Source: Nipponacmea schrenckii (Eukaryota; Mollusca; Gastropoda; Lottiidae). From it: a stretch of 64,000 bases of DNA. Position numbers and translations under genes: made by a program. The stretch covers positions 42,846,722 through 42,910,721 of the forward strand of contig CM060199.1 in NCBI GenBank assembly GCA_030562195.1. Direction: 5' to 3'. Positions 24,947 to 37,400 of this stretch are shown in pieces (the stretch's first letter is position 1; each line of letters opens with the position of its first letter). Under the pieces are notes generated by a model. It was not told where the DNA came from and did not search any database. It saw only the letters and a list, made by a program, of their open reading frames with translations.

Positions 24947-27900
24947 ACTATCGCAAAAAATAGTACAGATGAAATGAAATCGGGGGAAAAAATAGTCTCT
25001 GAAATTTTAGACCACGAAGATATTCCTTTAATCAGAAACAAAATTGAAAATGCACCTTCCCGAAATCAAACTAGCAAAGACCGCAAGGAATTTTTTCTCG
25101 GTTCTAAAAGTACGAAATTACCTTCACAAAAAATTATCTCTTTAACTGGAAGCCGAAATCAGGGTGATAGAGATAGATTTATGTTGAATGCTGGAAAGCA
25201 ATGTGTACCGAATTCGTTAGTAGCTATTGTTTACTTTAAGATTCTTGATGTACGATTATGGAAATCTTCAACTTTAGACCGAATTCTAGATTTAGGTAAT
25301 GAGTATTATTCATATCTGCAAAATTTGTCAAATATAAGACATCCGTATATTTTCATAAATGAACTTTTGGAAACTATAGAAATAGAAAATAAATCGTTTC
25401 ACTTAGAAATAAGTAACGAGCCACAATTTGGGTTAATTGGTTTATGTGACAATTTTGGCCTTTCTATGTATGAAGCACTTGACATTTGTTTGAGTAGTTT
25501 TGAAGCGTGTTTTGTGACATTTAATTTGAACACATTTGCAGTGATAAAAGACGATAATCGTTATTTTGTATTTGATTCTCATTCTAGAAACAGGCTTGGC
25601 ATGATAATTCCAGATGGAACTAGTATTTTGGTACAATATGGTAATGTTTCAGAAGTTTATAATCACTGTTTGAATTTAAGTCAGTCGATGAACTGTAAAA
25701 ATAATGAACAGTTTGAAATTACAGGTATCAGAGTAAATATATACGAAGGGAATAATGAAGCGATAAATGAGGTGATTTATGAAAAGTGCATAACAAAGGA
25801 GTCCATTTCTGTTACTGATCACATTGGTTCAAACGAATGTACATGTATGTCTGATCCTAAAGCTGATGAAGATGTACATATTTTCTTCGTTGAAGATGCT
25901 AATTTTCTATTTAAACCTCTTCGATATGAAAACAAAAGGCGTATATGTAAGATGATTTATTTAGTTCATGACAACCTTGTCCCCCGAAATGAACCAAGCG
26001 TATGTACATTGACCACTCCTACAGAATATGTAGCAATTAAAGGTGATGGAAATTGCTTTTTTCGATCTTTATCATATGCATTGACTTTATGTGAAAATTT
26101 TCACCACAAAATACGGTTATCTGTAGTACGCCATATGAAATCGAATGCTCAAATTTTCACACCCTTTTTAGAACAACATTACCAATCCATTGATGATTAC
26201 ATTTATCGTTCTAAAATGAAAATATCGGGAACATGGAGCACTGAAATTGAAATATATGCTGCAGCTCATTTGTTTCAAGTTAATATCTATACGTATTCTA
26301 ATAACAGATGGTTACGATTTCCTGTTTTGCAGATGAGTGAAAATAACATACCAGAGGGAATATATTTGAACCATAAGAATGGTAATCATTACGAAATAGT
26401 TAGTAATGTCAGAAGAGTTCAGGTAAACGAGAATCGAAATGTAAGTGAAAAAACTCAAGCTTTAAAATCTGTCAAAATGGAAGAGTCGAAACCAAAGAAA
26501 CGCAAACGAGGTCACAATTGGAGTTTTAATACAAAACGTAGGCGATATTCACATGAGCAGTCTGAAAAGAAAAAAAAATTACTCCAGGATTCATATCAAT
26601 TAAAACCCAAACACTATATGACCAAAGTTAAATCTCAGAAAGACAGAATTCAATATAATAGCAAAAAGAAAATCGCATATGAAAAATATGTAAGATTCCG
26701 TTTAAGCTTAAAATATGAAATCCTGTTAAAACCAGAGTTAAAACAAAAGTATAATACAAAGTTAAAACCAAAATTGAAACAAACTTATGAGACACTGTTA
26801 AAACCGAAGTTGCAACAAAAGTATAAGACGCAGTTAAAACCTTTGCTGCAACTCAAATATGTAACCGAATTATCAACAGTTTTGAAAGAGAAGTATGATT
26901 CTGAATTAAGAATTGAATTAAAACAGAGATATATAAACGAACTAGGAAATAAATTAAAAACTAAATATCTCAAAGATATCCCATTTAGAAACAAAGTTAA
27001 ACAGAGAAGTATTTTTAAATTCAAAAATGATACAAAATATGGAATCAAATTGAAAGAGGCTGTTAAAAAAAGACGAGAATCAAAGAAAAGTAAAATGAGT
27101 AATATTGTTACAGCTTTAGCTCAATTTAGGAAAGACACCTCAGAAGGTCCAATTTTTGTATGTTGTGTTTGCAATAGACTACTATTTAAAAATCAGGTCA
27201 AAGAATGTCAAGAGGCACTTTATGAAAATAAAAGCAAAAAGATTGAAAGGGTGGCAAAGAAATGTATAACTAAAACTTATTACCATGATTGTAATGACGA
27301 GTGCTCCGAGAAATGTTCATGGTCGGATAATTATAAATCTTTATGGATATGTTTAACATGTCATAAAAAACTTTTACAAGGTAATATGCCAGCCGAATCA
27401 GTCGTTAATAATATGAACCCTGGCCCAATACCAAATGAGATTAATTGTCTGAATAATTTAGAAAAACATTTGATATCCAAAAATATAGTCTTTTTAAAGT
27501 TAGTTAAAGTCTCTCCTCAAAACGATAGGAAAATAGTTGGTGAAGCCATTTGTGTACCAAGTAATTTAACTGAAATGACAAATGTTTTACCAAGGTGTCA
27601 AAATGATGATGAATTGATACGTGTAAAACTTAAGAAAAGACTATCAAACAAAGGGCATTACGAATTTCAAACGATCACAAAAAATAATGTTAGAAATGCA
27701 CTGAACTATTTCCAATTACACAATAAACATTATCATGATGTTGTTTTAAACCAAGATTGGGTTAATGAACAGGATGAATTAGATAATCATCCAATAGTTG
27801 AAGAAAATAAATCTGATAAACCTAACACACGCGACAACGATGATAGTGATGTTGATGAATTTGATGAAAATATAGCAAGGTACACATGTGACACACTAGG

Positions 27901-30292
27901 AAGTTCATGTCTTCAACCTGTAGATGTTTCATCAAATATTTTGAATAATTCTGACAAGATTTTTTCTATTTCTCCAGGTGAAAATAACAGACCTGTTCGA
28001 GTTCTCATGGATAAATCAAACGAAGCCTGTTCCTTTCCATATTTGTTCCCTACTGGTAAGAATACATTCTCTGAAAATAGAGAAGTAAGAATAACACTAG
28101 GTAAATATTTAAAGAACAGATTGATGTCAGCAGATACTCGCTTTGCATCATGCACAGAATATTTATTTTATGCCCAATATATCTATGAATTGCAGCAACT
28201 ATTATCAGGTACATCTATTGCTCTAAGACAAGGCCGAATGGGTGGAAATATGATAACTGCTGCTATGTTGACACAAGATGAACCATTGCAAAACATTCTA
28301 CGTTCAGACATGGGGTATGCTTTTATGAAAAATTGTAGGGGTAGTCCAGCATTTTGGCAAGCAACCCAGAAAGACCTCTTTGCAATGATAAGACAACTTG
28401 GCACACCAACCTATTTTGTCTCTTTTTCGTGTAGTGAATTACGTTTTGAGTCATTCTTGGGTACTATTTTACTTCAACAAGGGTCAAATATTAAAGTGAG
28501 CGATTTAAATTGGATGCAGAAACGTGAACTTTTAAGATCAAATCCTGTCACAATTGCTAGGTTATTTGATCAGAGATTTAAATTGTTTTTAAGGAAATTT
28601 CTGTTATCTCCATCAAATCCCATAGGCAAAGTAACGGACTGGTTTTTTAGATCGGAAATACAAGCTAGAGGCGCTATCCATATCCACGGAATTGTGTACA
28701 TTTTAGATAGTCCAAAATTAGATGTTGACTCAGATGAAAAAGTTGTCGAATTTATTGACAAATATATATCTTGTGAACTCCCAGATGAAAACATAGATCC
28801 TGAATTACACGAAATTGTTTTAAATGTACAAAAACATAGTTCAAAGCATTCCAAGACCTGTCGAAAAAACAAGAAGGTGTGTCGATTTAATTTTCCAAAG
28901 CCCCCGTCTAACAGAACGTTTATTTGTCGTCCTTTAGAAAGCAACAATACTGCCGATAGTGCTGAAAATGATAATGAAAATGCACAAGGTTCTTGTGAAA
29001 ATAGTAAGGTAAAAAACATGTCTAATGAAACAGCAAAAGCAATACTTGAATCAATATGGAAAGAATTGGCATCTGAGGATGAAAGTTATAGTTCACTTTT
29101 TGCTTTATATGCTCATTTGAATATCAGTCAAGAAACGTTTGAACAAGCATGTGAAAAACTAACAAACAAAACTTACATAGTTCTTAAGAGGGGTGTTAAT
29201 GCATCATGGATTAACCAATATAATTCGCATATGTTAAGAGCTTGGAACGCAAACCTTGATATACAATATGTCACTGATGCTTATGCCTGTGTAGTATATA
29301 TAGTTTCATACATCACTAAATCAGAAAGAGAAATGGGACTGTTTTTGCGCCAAACATATAAGGAGGCTAAACAGAATAACTTAGAAGCAAAGGCATGCAT
29401 GCGTAAAATTTCAACCGCATATTTACATTCAAGAGAAGTATCCGGTCCAGAAAGTGCTCTTAGAATCTTGGGTTTACCATTGAAGCAATTTTCACGCTGT
29501 GTTCAATTCGTTCCAACAGGAAAAAATAATATTAAAATAACTTTGCCGATAAAGGTGTTACAGACAAGAGCCAAAGAAGGTACGTTAACAGACAGTACCA
29601 TATTTATGGTTGGATATGTTGAACGATATTTGAATAGACCTAAGGGAAAGCCTTTTGATGATATGTGCATAGCTAAGTTTTGGTCCGAATATAGACTTAT
29701 GTCAAAGTCAGAAAATCCTAATGTTGATTCCGATAAAAACCCAGCTTTTGAGTTGCAAAATGAATTAGGTTTCATTATAAAACGTTCAAGAACCCCACCA
29801 GCCATTATTCGTTATGCAAGATTCTCTGAAACCAAAGACCCAGACAATTACTATCTAAGCAACATGCAGCTCTTTTTACCTTATCGTTTTGATACACAGT
29901 TAAAGCCCCGTCGATTTAATACACACGAAGAGTTCTATAAAAGCGGGTCTATCAAATTATCAGGAAATCTTGTTCGCGTAAAAGAAATTGTTGAACAAAA
30001 CAGAAAAGATTTTCAAACTGATATTGATATTGAATCTATAGAAGAGACAATTGCAAAATGTGGCGGAATGGAAGATGCCTGGGCTCAAATTGCACCTGAA
30101 GCCGAATTGGATAGAATTGAGCATGAACAATTTAGACAAGACAATAATGATGCCGACGAGGAAAGTGACCATGAGCCTCAAATACCCGATATTATGCCTT
30201 CTAATAATAATACAAATAGAATTCGTTCAGAAACACACATAAGTTGGAATTTCCAAAAAAGATGCAATTCCTTTGATGAGGTCTTTAAATGA
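24947..30292 (+). pseudogene. Helentron protein, N-terminal and Rep part (left copy)
   Basis: The longest open stretch runs 24974-30292 (1,772 codons from the first ATG); homology to the right copy starts at 24947. Domains by residue from that ATG: C76-like cysteine protease about 70-230 (Cys77 in GKQCVPNS; Asp201/His203 in FDSHSRN); OTU protease about 350-480 (Asp358, Cys361 in GDGNC; His472 in NHYEI); nuclear-localisation-like KPKKRKRG; 12-residue Lys-rich repeats about 575-670; Cys-rich zinc-binding region about 730-805 (CCVCNRLLF, ICLTCHKKLLQGNMP); Helitron-like N region and Rep about 975-1500, with HUH His1236/His1238 in AIHIHGIVY and Tyr1442/Tyr1446 in VVYIVSYITK. The right copy has about 65 more N-terminal residues; here a deletion joins an acceptor-like CATTCCAG directly to the coding frame. 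A 1-nt insertion near 30255 breaks the frame before the helicase. Confidence 0.85.
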
Positions 30293-31241
30293 AATTCAAA
30301 CGCAGGTATTTTATGATATCCGTCAATATTGTTTAGATAAAATACATGGAAAAAAACCTGATCCATTAAGATTGTTTATTACTGGTTCAGCGGGTACTGG
30401 GAAATCCCATCTTATTAAATGCATTCATTATGAAGCCTCGCGTATTTTATCTAAATCATCAGAAAGCTTAGATGAATTAACAGTCTTATTGGCAGCACCT
30501 ACAGGAGTTTCCGCATACAATATTGGAGCTTCAACTATTCATAATAGCTTCTCGATAAGAAAAGGTTTCAGGTTACCATATCAACCACTAGGACACGAAA
30601 CAATAAACACACTCAGATGTAAATTTCGTAACTTGGAAATTGTCATAATAGATGAAATATCCATGGTAGATCATAACTTGTTGAGTTATATTAATGGACG
30701 ATTAGGTCAGATTAAAGGTACATATAGCAATGAATTATTCGGAAATATATGTGTTATCTGTTTTGGTGATATGTGGCAATTAAAACCAGTTAAGGCTTTA
30801 AGTCTATGTCATGATAGTGTGATAGATTTTTGGAATGGCCATTTCAAGTTAGTTGAATTGACAGAAATCATGAGGCAAAAGGACGATTTGGCATTTGCGC
30901 ATCTCTTAAACAGGATTAGAAAACGAAAAAAAGGTGAAAAGATGTTGAATTCCGATATTGAAATGTTACAAAGTAGAGTTACAAATATAGAGGATGATTG
31001 TTTACACATATTCTCCACAAATGAGCAGGTAAACCGATATAATACTAAAATTATTTCTGAAAAGTGTCCAGATTCTGTTCATATCAAAGCATTAGATTAC
31101 TCTAAAGACGCTAGATCTGGGACAATGAAATTAAAAGATAGTTTTGTAAAGGCTACTGACACCCCTCTTGTTGAATTATTGACAATAGGTAAAGGAACGA
31201 AAGTTATGTTGGTAGTTAACTGGATGTATCTGCTGGATTAG
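30273..31241 (+). pseudogene. Helentron Pif1-type helicase, first part (left copy)
   Basis: Frame +1 relative to the upstream Rep part; true homology starts around 30260. It carries Walker A GSAGTGKS (residues 38-45), Walker B IIDEISMVD, motif III FGDMWQLKPV and motif IV ELTEIMRQKDD, the order of superfamily 1B Pif1 helicases fused to Rep in Helitrons. It unwinds DNA during rolling-circle transposition. A 1-nt deletion near 31220 followed by an 8-nt deletion near 31262 disturbs residues between motifs IV and V and leaves a stop at 31239-31241. The two deletions together restore the original frame. Confidence 0.88.
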
Positions 31242-31244
31242 TAA

Positions 31245-31772
31245 ATGGGAGTTTTGGAACATATTGAAAATGATCAGAATAATAAGCCAGTTAAGATTTA
31301 TGTCAAGTTCGATAGTGCAAGAGTTCGATTGAATAATCCAGCCAGTCGTCTTCCACCTAATGTTGAACAAGGTAGTATTCCTATTGAAAGGCATGAAAGT
31401 ACCCACATAAATTATAAAGGTGATGTTCGACGCCAATTTCCATTACGTCTTGCTTATGCTGTCACAATTCACAAGGTTCAAGGTTTGAGTCTAGATAGAG
31501 GTGTGGTTTCATTGGATAAAATCTTCCAGTCTGGTCAAGCTTACGTTGCCCTTAGTCGAATCAAAACTCTACAGGGACTAACAATACAGAATTTTGACGA
31601 AAAATTTATATATTGTGATGAAAAGATTGAGTGTGCAATAAATGCTATGCCAAAACATTTACAACCTGATAGGCAATCCTCGCCTTCCGATTTTAATATC
31701 ATTTTGTTTAATGTTCAGGGCTTAACTACACATTTAGAAGATATGGTTAAAAAATGTAAGGAATCACGCTAG
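31245..31772 (+). pseudogene. Helentron helicase C-terminus and start of EEP domain (left copy)
   Basis: Same frame as the helicase part upstream. It contains motif V (LAYAVTIHKVQGLSLDRG) and motif VI (GQAYVALSRIKTLQGL), then the beginning of the endonuclease domain (FNIILFNVQGLTTHLED). At about 31744 a 53-bp deletion relative to the right copy removes the segment holding the MTETWL motif, whose Glu is the metal-binding residue of EEP nucleases, and shifts the frame to a stop at 31770-31772. Confidence 0.87.
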
Positions 31773-32298
31773 TCTTAGATTAGATAGTTATTTTTTCAAT
31801 AACCAAGCTCGTGCTGATAGTTATGATAATAGTACTTTTTTCAAATATCTACAGGAAAAAGAACATGGTGGTGTTGGAATGTACTACAAGATAAATACAA
31901 ACTGTCATATTTTAAATTTGGGTCTTTTGAATATGGAATATATTGCTTTCAATCTTCCAGATAAAAATGTTTCTGTCATTGTTATTTACAGGCCACCTAA
32001 ATATGGATTAGACATGTTTATACCACAATTAGAAAAGTTATTGTACAAACTGCAAGAATCCGGGCACAACTATATTGTTATGGGCGATTTTAATCAAAAT
32101 GTTTTAGAAGGATTTTGTTCCATAAAAAATTGTTTCACTGACTTTGGTTTTTCGCAGTGCATTACAGACTTTACTACTGAAGGTGGAACTATTATCGACC
32201 TTGTATATTCAAGTAGTGGTATTAATCAAGCACATGTTGAATTTCATATTGTTCCTACTTATTATAGCTATCACGAGGCAATACAGATAACACTATAA
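31745..32298 (+). pseudogene. Helentron EEP endonuclease C-terminal part (left copy)
   Basis: The frame continues the right-copy protein from WLKNVRNHASLRLDS to the stop at 32296-32298; the first ATG is at 31879. It keeps EEP signatures GGVGMYYK, YRPPKYGLD, MGDFNQN and GTIIDLVYSS, and the final His region SYHEA. With the catalytic-Glu segment deleted upstream, the domain should be inactive. EEP domains at the C-terminus are typical of Helentrons and not of canonical Helitrons. Confidence 0.87.
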
Positions 32299-32862
32299 TA
32301 AAGACAAGGAAATATAACAGAAATCAATAGATAATGAAATAATAAAATGATAGTTTGTGATAAGAAAACAATATTAAAATTTAGAAAATAACCCTCTCTT
32401 TCTGTTGTGACCTTGTCGTGGTGGAGAGGCTTGGAACCTTTATGATGTTGAGATCCTTGCCAGGTTGAATTCCTGGCAGAATACAATCCATATTGTTTGG
32501 ATCTCATTGAAAGGTTTAACTAACAACAGCATTTCTAACGCTTCATTTTGATTGTACAATATAATATTGTCTTTTTTTTTATTTCAGAATGAATCGGAGT
32601 CTGATATTGATTAATTAGTGGTACATGTTTGGGTTATTAAATGACTTTTTGAACTAATAATGGCAGTAGCTTTTCTTTACTATATAAAATACATTTTTGT
32701 CCATAAATAAGGTTTTGGTGACTGGAGAATGTGATCACTTTAAACCATCTATATTTTAAATGAGGAAAGAAAGTGGTTTGGGGAAGACAGACGAGGTAAT
32801 CAACATGCAAAATTCCCAGATTGCAACGCACTGCTTCAGTGCCGTTTGGCGTACGGCTCTAG
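32299..32862 (+). other. 3' region of left Helentron
   Basis: From the stop to about 32640 it is collinear with the right copy (about 45680-46010, reversed). This includes a conserved block at 32405-32500 with stem TGCCAGG / CCTGGCA around 32459-32480. From about 32640 it diverges from the right copy, then ends with the family A terminus (GCAACGCACTGC, hairpin GCCGT..ACGGC, TCTAG) at 32822-32862. Confidence 0.7.
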
Positions 32863-34479
32863 TTGTGGGACTTTGCTACCGCAAAGTCCCAGTTTGTTTT
32901 CGGTTTGTCAATTCTTTTTTTTTTTTTTTTTTTTTTTTCGAAATTTACACAGGGCACACAGCCTAGGCTGCAATAGTTGCAGCAATTTCACAACATCTCC
33001 AGACCTTCTGTAGTGTCGACGTTTCTAATGAATATAAATTGGTACATTTTTGCAAAACCGGAAGTGCTGCATTGCAACATTCCTCAAAAGTCGGTCAGTG
33101 GCTCTAGAAGTCGCAATTTTCAATCGATTTTCTTTGGGTTTGCATTTTTGAAAACTTGAAACAATTTCCAACAAGATAGCAGTTACAAAATTTCGAAATT
33201 CGAAAATTCATAGCACACATTTTTTTGCCGTATTTTGCAAATTTTTGCAACTTTGCTATTTTAAGACGGATTGATCTGAAAATTTTGGGGGCCTTCAAGT
33301 GTCAGAATATAAATACATTTGCAGAGTCAAAATTTTTGCTTCATTTTCGGTTTAAGCGTAAAAAGGGTTTAAACTTCCGGTTGACCTACTTGTGCTGTAA
33401 TTGATGTATCGCAACAAAATTAATGTCGATCGTAATTAAATTTGAATACAAAAAAACGAAGAAGAAAAAATCTGAACCGGAAGTGAAACTTTGGCCGCCA
33501 TCTTGAAATGTCACTTTTTTGTAAAACTCAAAATGGGGCCTCTACGGTAAGAGTGACTTGTGTGTTATTAGTATTTTTAGAAAGTCTAAACGATTGCGAA
33601 AAAAAGTATGGGAGCCGAATTTTGAATTTCGCTTTTGCATTTTTGCAACATCCGGTTGAATTTTTTCGAAGTTTGGGGGCTTATTTCTCGTGACCTTGAC
33701 CTTTGATGACCGTGACCTTTAATATGTCAAAGGTCATTGACCTTGGCTATCAGTTGATATTTTGAACTTTGACCTCCGACGTCTACTTCCGGTTTTATAG
33801 CTGCCCGAAAACAGCAAAATTCGCAACTTTGGGCTGCTCTAGAGCGTGACCCAATTAATTTAGAGTGTCAATTTTTTTAGATTCTTAAAGTGCTTTTTGT
33901 CTTCTTTCCAACGATATATAACAAAAGTTCGTAAAATGAAAATTGAATTTTTTGATTTTTGCAAAGAAAAGTACATTTTGCCGTATTTTCGCTTCCTTGA
34001 AATGTATGTGTGTATATCTCGTGATCTATTAGCTGTACAAGCTTCAAATTTTTACTGTGAATATACATTTTGAATATGATTAGATTCCCCTCCAAAAAAA
34101 ACGAGATGGGCGTGGCACATCCGGGTGAACTTCAAATTTACAATTTATATCGGTCAGCGAATTACGGCTGCAGTAAATAACGTTTTTCAAAAAAGTACCT
34201 TGCAAACATATATCTCATTACTTTGGCCAGTTTATCCCAAAAAATCAAATGTTTCTGCCTGTTTGTTGCAATTTTGCGACATTTGCAAAAAATCAGGTTT
34301 TTTTTTAGTTTGGGGGCTTATTTCTAGTGACTTTGACCTTTGGTGACCTTGACCTTTACAAGGTCATTGGTCACTGACTTTAGCCATCAGTTGACAATTT
34401 GGCATTAGACTTCTGATGTCTATTTCCGGTTTTATAGCTGCTCGAAAGCACCAAAATTTGCAACGTTGGACTGCTCTAG
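32863..34479 (+). mobile_element. HINE family B, 3'-shortened (H6)
   Basis: It begins right after the left Helentron's CTAG with TTGTGGGACTTTGC..GCAAAGTCCCAG and a T tract. It is nearly identical to 39655-41270. Instead of the normal 3' end it stops at an internal GGACTGCTCTAG (34468-34479), and the next family B start follows at once. ETS/YY1 composite at 33476-33505; TGACCT clusters near 33690-33775 and 34327-34380. Short open frames here recur in the other B copies and show no domain. Confidence 0.82.
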
Positions 34480-37400
34480 TTGTGGGACTTTGCTTCCGCA
34501 AAGTCCCAGTTTGTTTTCGAAATGTCTATTTTTTTTTTTTTTTTTTTTTTTCGATTTTTACACACCTTCCTGTGCCTAGACTGCTATACTTGCAGCAACC
34601 ATTTAACATTCCTGGACCTTAGATTTTGGGACCCTTCCTAATGAATATAAATTGGAACATTTTTGCACAACCGGAAGTGCTACAGCCGAAAATAGTAAAA
34701 AACAGGTCAATGGCTCTAGAGGTCGCATTTTTGGTCCGATTTTCCTCGGGTTTTCAGTTTTAGAATCTGCTGTATAAATCCCACAAGATAGCAGTTTAAA
34801 AATGTCGAAAATTGAAACTTTTTTGCACACTTTTTGCAATCGAAATTTAAAATTTTTGACAAAAAAAATCAACTTTTTTATTAATTGTCCGATCAATATG
34901 AAATTCATTTTGCACATAAAAGTCAGTAAAGTAAACAAATTGAAACAATCAAAATTTTTGCGTCACTTCCGGTTTTCACATGAAATGTACTTGAACTTCC
35001 GGTTCGAAAAACAGGGACAAATTCCGCTGTAAGTAATGTAGGTCAATGAAATTTTGGTCATCGATATAAAGTAAAATTCTACAGCCGATTTTAAAATAAA
35101 ATTTAGACCGGAAGTGAAACTTTGGCCGCCATATTGAAATTTCACACTTTTGTAAAATCAAAAATGGGGCCTGGGGGGTGAATATGAATTTGCATAAATT
35201 TGATGTAAATGTGAATTTCATTCGATTGCGAAAAAAACTGTGGGAGCAGAATTTTGAATATCGCTTTTGCTTTTTCGCAATTTCCGGTTGAATTTTTTTA
35301 CTTAGAAAAACAGAAGGGAAAAGTTAAAACAGTTATAACTATTTTTTTTTTTTCGAAATTTACACACCTCACACAGCCCTGGCTGCAATAGTTGCAGCAT
35401 TTTCACAACTTCTCCAGACCTTCTGTAGTGGCTACGTTTCTAATGAATATAAATTGGTACTTTTTTGCAAAACCGGAAGTGCTGCATTGCAACATGTGTA
35501 AAAAGTCGGTCAGTGGCTGTAGAAGTCGCAATTTTTGATCGATTTTCTTCGGGTTTGCATTTTTAAAAACTTGAAACAATTTCCAACAAGATAGCAGTTA
35601 AAAAGTTTCGAATTTCAAAAAATTCATAGCACCCCATTTTTTTGCCGTATTTTGCACATTTTTGCAACTTTGCTATTTTAAGACCGATTGATCTGAAAAT
35701 TTGGGTGCCTTCAAGTGTCATGAATATGAAAACATTGGCAGAGTCAAAATTTTTGCTTCATTTCCGGTTTCAGCGTAAAAAGGGTTTAAACTTCCGGTTG
35801 ACCTACTTGTGCTGTAACTGATGTATCGCAACAAAATTTATGTCAATCTTAATTGAATTAGAAGAAAAAAAAGGACGAAGAAGAAAAAATTCGGACCGGA
35901 AGTAAAACTTTGGCCACCATCTTGAAATGTCACTTTTTTGTACAACTAAAAAATGGGGCCTCTACGGTAAAAGCGATTTGCGTGATATTTGCATTTTTGG
36001 AAAGTTCATTCGATTGCGAAAAACTTATGGGAAGCCGATTTTTGAATTTTGCTTTTGCATTTTTGCAACATCCGGTTGAATTTTTTCGAAGTTTGGGGGC
36101 TTATTTCTCGTGACCTTGACCTTTGATGACCGTGACCTTTAGTAGGTCAAAGGTCTTTGACCTTGGCTATCAGTTGCTACTTTGACCTTTGACCTCCGAC
36201 GAGTACTTCCGGTTTTATAACTGCCCAAAAACAGCAAAATTCGCAACTTTGGACTGCTCTAGAGCGTGACCTAATTAATTTAGAGAGTTGATATTTTCAG
36301 ATTCTTAAAGTGCTTTTTGTCCTCTTTCCAACGATATATAACAAAAGTTTGTAAAATGAAAATTGAAGTTTTTGATTTTTGAAAATTTAAGTATATTTTG
36401 CCGTATTTACGTTTGCTTGAAATGTATGTATGTATATCTCGTGATCTATTTGATGTACAAACTTCAAATTTGTACCGTGAAGATTCATTTTGAATGTGAT
36501 TAGATTCACGCTAAAAAAATGAGATGGGCATGGCACATCCGGCTAAATTTCGAATTTACCCTTTTCATGGGTCAGCGAATTACGTCTGTAGTAAATAGCG
36601 TTTTTTAAAAAAAGTACTTTGCACACAGACAGGCCAATTCATTATAGAAAATCAGATAATTCGGCCTGTTTGTTGCAAGTTTTCGACAATAGCAAACCGG
36701 TTGATTTTTTTCTAATTTTGGAAGCTTATTTCTCGTGACCTTGACCCTTGGTGGCCTTGACCTTTAGTAGGTCAAAGGTCATTGACCGTGTCTATCATTT
36801 AATATTTTGATATTTGACCTCCGACGTCCACTTCCGGTTTTATAGCTGCCTGAAAACAGCAAAATTCACAACTTTGGACTGCTTTAGAGCGTGACCTAAT
36901 TAATTTAGAGTTTTTTTATTTTCAGATTCTTAGGGCGCTTTTTGTCCACTTTCCAGCAATGTATAAGAAAAGTTTTTAAAATTAAAATTTAATTTTTGCA
37001 CTTTTAAAATTAAAGTACATTTTGCTTTTTTGAAATGTATTTGTGCATATCTCGTGATCTATTAGATGTACAAGCTTCAAATTGGTACCGTGAATATATA
37101 TTTTGAATGTTATTAGATTTACGCAAAAAAATGAGATGGGCGTGGCACATCCTGGTAAACTTTCAATTTAGCATTTATATAGGTCACCCGAATTATGTAA
37201 GTAGGCAATAGTTGCAGCAATTTCACAACTTCTCTAGACCTTCTGTAGTGGCGACGTGTTGCATAAATATAAAATGGAACATTTTTGCACAACCGGAAGT
37301 GCTGCATTGCAACAAGTCTAAAAAGTCGGTCAGTAGCTCTAGAAGTCGCAATTTTTGATCGATTTTCTTCGGGTTTGCATTTTTGAAAACTTGAAACAAT

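Larger units (their letters stand above)
14637..32862 (+). mobile_element. Autonomous Helentron, left copy (degenerate)
   Basis: The 5' end is hairpin GCAGTGCGTTC-AT-CGAACGCACTGC (14637-14661) plus a T tract. The 3' end at 32822-32862 is GCAACGCACTGC, TTCAGT, hairpin GCCGT..ACGGC, TCTAG. The order inside is: a HINE-A-like part including its G-rich tail (to about 16555), a leader with exon-like modules (about 17.3-24.9 kb), coding remnants (24947-32298), a 3' region with a conserved hairpin, and the terminus. A 2,065-bp HINE-B is nested at 19618-21682. Helentrons move by rolling-circle replication using Rep/helicase. The coding part has several frame breaks, so this copy is probably not autonomous now. 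The two termini lie 18.2 kb apart; that they belong to one element is inferred from matching subterminal repeats and from synteny with the right copy. Confidence 0.75.
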
